Shown here in pieces: positions 6,150 through 7,413 of a DNA stretch of 7,413 nucleotides; the stretch's first letter is position 1; each line of letters opens with the position of its first letter. The DNA is from an uncultured Alphaproteobacteria bacterium (GTDB lineage Bacteria; Pseudomonadota; Alphaproteobacteria; Rs-D84). The notes below the pieces were generated by a model. The model was not told the origin of the DNA. It was given only the letters and a program-made list of their open reading frames with translations, and made no database searches. The translations under genes were made by a program, and so were the position numbers. The stretch spans positions 1 to 7,413 of the forward strand of contig CALXPA010000043.1 in assembly GCA_944390185.1 (NCBI GenBank), given 5' to 3'.

Positions 6150-7082
6150 ATGAAGGTTGCGATTATTGGTGTTGGAACGGTTGGGTCGGCTGTGGCGACG
6201 GCCATCAAGAATACGGGGTGCGTTCATGAAATTGTACTGTTTGATCGCGATGGATTGCGTGCCCGTGCGGCGGCCGAAGATTTGGGTCACGCGGCCAGTT
6301 TTGGTTTCGATGTGAAAATTACCGCGGTCAGTAATTATCGTGGTATCCGCGGCAGTGAAATTGTTATTATCGCGGCGGGCGCAAACCAGCGGCCTGGTCA
6401 AACGCGCACAGATTTGCTGAACCAAAATGCTGCGGTGATTAATGATGTTGTGCCGCGTGTAATGGCGAACGTTGATGCCAAGACTGTTAAGATAATTGTC
6501 CTGACCAATCCATTGGACGTGATGGTGATGTTGGCCCAGAAAATATCGCGTCTGCCGGCGGCGCGTGTAATTGGCACGGGTGCAATGCTGGATTCGGCGC
6601 GTCTGCGTACGATTTTGTCGCACCAGTTGGGTGTATCGACACATTCGATAAACGCGTATGTGCTGGGCGAACATGGTGACAGCAGTGTTGTTGATTGGAC
6701 ATCTGTGACGGTTGGGGCGTTGACGCTGGATGAATTTTGTCGCCAGACCCGGATATCGTTGCCAGAAACAACGCGCAATACGATAACGCATCGCGTACGA
6801 AATGCTGCATATGATATCATACGTGGCCGCGGTGCCACATGGGACGGCATTGGTGCGGCGGCGGTGGATTTGGTGCGCTGTATTGTGAATGATGAACGGC
6901 GCATCTTGACGGTCAGCGTGGTTGCCGGTACTGGCCCAGATGCGGTTGCGATGTCGTTGCCGCGTATTGTTGGGGCCGCAGGTGTATTGGCAACATTGCG
7001 CCCGCGTTTGTCGGGGCCGGAATCGGCCGCCTTGCGTCGCAGTGCGAAAATCATTCGCAAGAATTATGATTCATTGGCATAA
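6150..7082 (+). CDS. ldh: L-lactate dehydrogenase, NAD-dependent
   Basis: Interconverts pyruvate and L-lactate with NADH/NAD+ in the cytoplasm, regenerating NAD+ in fermentation. The 310-aa length is normal for the lactate/malate dehydrogenase family. The Rossmann motif GVGTVGSA is at residues 7-14. Asp32 at the end of the second strand (IVLFD) favours NAD over NADP. The mobile loop reads AGANQRPGQTR: Gln80 stands where lactate enzymes have Gln and malate enzymes have Arg, and Arg86 is the loop arginine. LDSAR carries Asp148 and Arg151. GEHGDS carries the catalytic His175. GAT at 228-230 supplies the Thr that contacts pyruvate. All point to lactate rather than malate dehydrogenase. ATG 6150 has AAAGGA (6134-6139) 10 nt upstream. 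The gene has its own promoter and no clear terminator after its TAA. Whether it is allosteric cannot be told from sequence alone. Confidence 0.93.
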   Translation: MKVAIIGVGTVGSAVATAIKNTGCVHEIVLFDRDGLRARAAAEDLGHAASFGFDVKITAVSNYRGIRGSEIVIIAAGANQRPGQTRTDLLNQNAAVINDVVPRVMANVDAKTVKIIVLTNPLDVMVMLAQKISRLPAARVIGTGAMLDSARLRTILSHQLGVSTHSINAYVLGEHGDSSVVDWTSVTVGALTLDEFCRQTRISLPETTRNTITHRVRNAAYDIIRGRGATWDGIGAAAVDLVRCIVNDERRILTVSVVAGTGPDAVAMSLPRIVGAAGVLATLRPRLSGPESAALRRSAKIIRKNYDSLA

Positions 7083-7085
7083 TGC

Positions 7086-7097
7086 GACAAAATTGTC
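7086..7097. promoter_or_regulatory. Inverted repeat just after ldh (possible operator)
   Basis: GACAA and TTGTC flank a central AA. The loop is too short for a good RNA hairpin and no T-tract follows, so it is a poor terminator. It abuts the -35 of the next promoter, which would suit a protein-binding site. Weak evidence. Confidence 0.25.
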
Positions 7098-7127
7098 TTG
7101 CGCGATTGATATCGGTGGCGTTATAAT
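7098..7127 (+). promoter_or_regulatory. Promoter of the disrupted gene at the window end
   Basis: TTGCGC (7098-7103), an 18-nt spacer, then a perfect TATAAT (7122-7127). The start near 7134 gives a leader of about 25 nt with AGGGGGA (7146-7152) as ribosome site. Confidence 0.6.
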
Positions 7128-7158
7128 CAGAACAAATTCACACCCAGGGGGACAGGTT

Positions 7159-7413
7159 ATGAAAAAGTTGTTAATCGCGCTAAGTGCCGAATTTCTGGGA
7201 TTTTTTTACCCCCACCCCCATGCCTGGCGGCGACCAGTCCCACTGATCGCCAGATACAAACACTGGTGAAGTCGCCATTTTCGATATGGTTACGGCAACC
7301 AAGAAGATATCTTGGATGGCAATATGTCCAGGATTTCCAGCGATTTAATGGATTTAATACATACCAGAAACCCAGAAGGCTTTGGCGATATGTTTGGTAT
7401 CGATGGTTCTACG
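7159..7413 (+). pseudogene. Disrupted gene with signal-peptide-like start (runs off the window)
   Basis: A good promoter, AGGGGGA 6 nt before ATG 7159, and MKKLLIALSAEFLGFF look like the start of an exported protein. The frame then becomes YPHPHAWRRPVP… and stops at TGA 7267-7269 after only 36 codons. The switch coincides with runs of seven T (7201-7207) and two runs of five C (7209-7213, 7215-7219). Plausible protein continues in other frames: frame 2 gives SPDTNTGEVAIFDMVTATKK (7247-7306), and frame 1 is open again from 7270 to the edge (GNQEDILDGNMSRISSDLMD … GFGDMFGIDGS). At least two frame changes would be needed to join them. Alternatives are a real 36-aa peptide gene followed by a new gene from ATG 7324, or sequence errors near a contig end. 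The product is not recognised. Confidence 0.45.

Noticed and set aside
6078..7060. Two minus-strand open frames (237 and 220 codons) opposite ldh
   Set aside because: Complete lactate dehydrogenase with all catalytic residues is on the plus strand; the antisense products are Arg/Asn/Thr-rich and featureless.

Overview
The window looks like chromosomal sequence from a Gram-negative bacterium. Three products carry signal peptides, and two of those end in the terminal-Phe signature of outer-membrane beta-barrels (…LNLAF, …RLRLQF). Intergenic spaces are short and intrinsic terminators are frequent. UGA is a real stop: it ends the prolyl-tRNA synthetase, the 174-aa orphan and the second barrel. 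The barrel with a Gly/Val-rich PYVGVGLGIS-type strand resembles surface antigens of host-associated Alphaproteobacteria. That placement is an inference and cannot be proven here. There is no tRNA, rRNA, CRISPR array, transposase or phage gene.

Layout. (1) 1-1134 (+) is the 3' part of proS, a prolyl-tRNA synthetase of the archaeal/eukaryote-like (class 3) type, with a strong terminator. (2) 1251-2282 (-) is an outer-membrane barrel protein converging on proS, with its own terminator. (3) 2283-2532 is a dense divergent control region. It holds a 14-bp direct repeat, a -35 apparently shared by both strands, a palindrome over a -10 box, and a hairpin near the start of the next transcript. (4) 2533-3057 (+) is an unrecognised 174-aa cytoplasmic protein with a terminator. 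(5) 3178-4281 and 4344-6077 (+) form a likely two-gene operon: a surface-antigen-like barrel and a large secreted, cysteine-containing glycine-zipper protein, followed by a terminator. (6) 6150-7082 (+) is an NAD-dependent L-lactate dehydrogenase with every catalytic residue. (7) From 7159 to the edge there is a promoter, ribosome site and signal-peptide-like start, but the reading frame is broken, so this is probably a pseudogene or a locus with sequence errors.

How they relate: the housekeeping genes (proS, ldh) flank envelope genes and no common pathway joins them. Regulation is the more interesting layer. Extended -10 boxes of the form T-tract + RTGATATAAY occur three times, and two of the genes behind them share a TGCAAAGGA leader block. 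No established defence, secretion or biosynthetic system was recognised. The best candidates for something undescribed are the barrel/glycine-zipper gene pair and the divergent promoter region.
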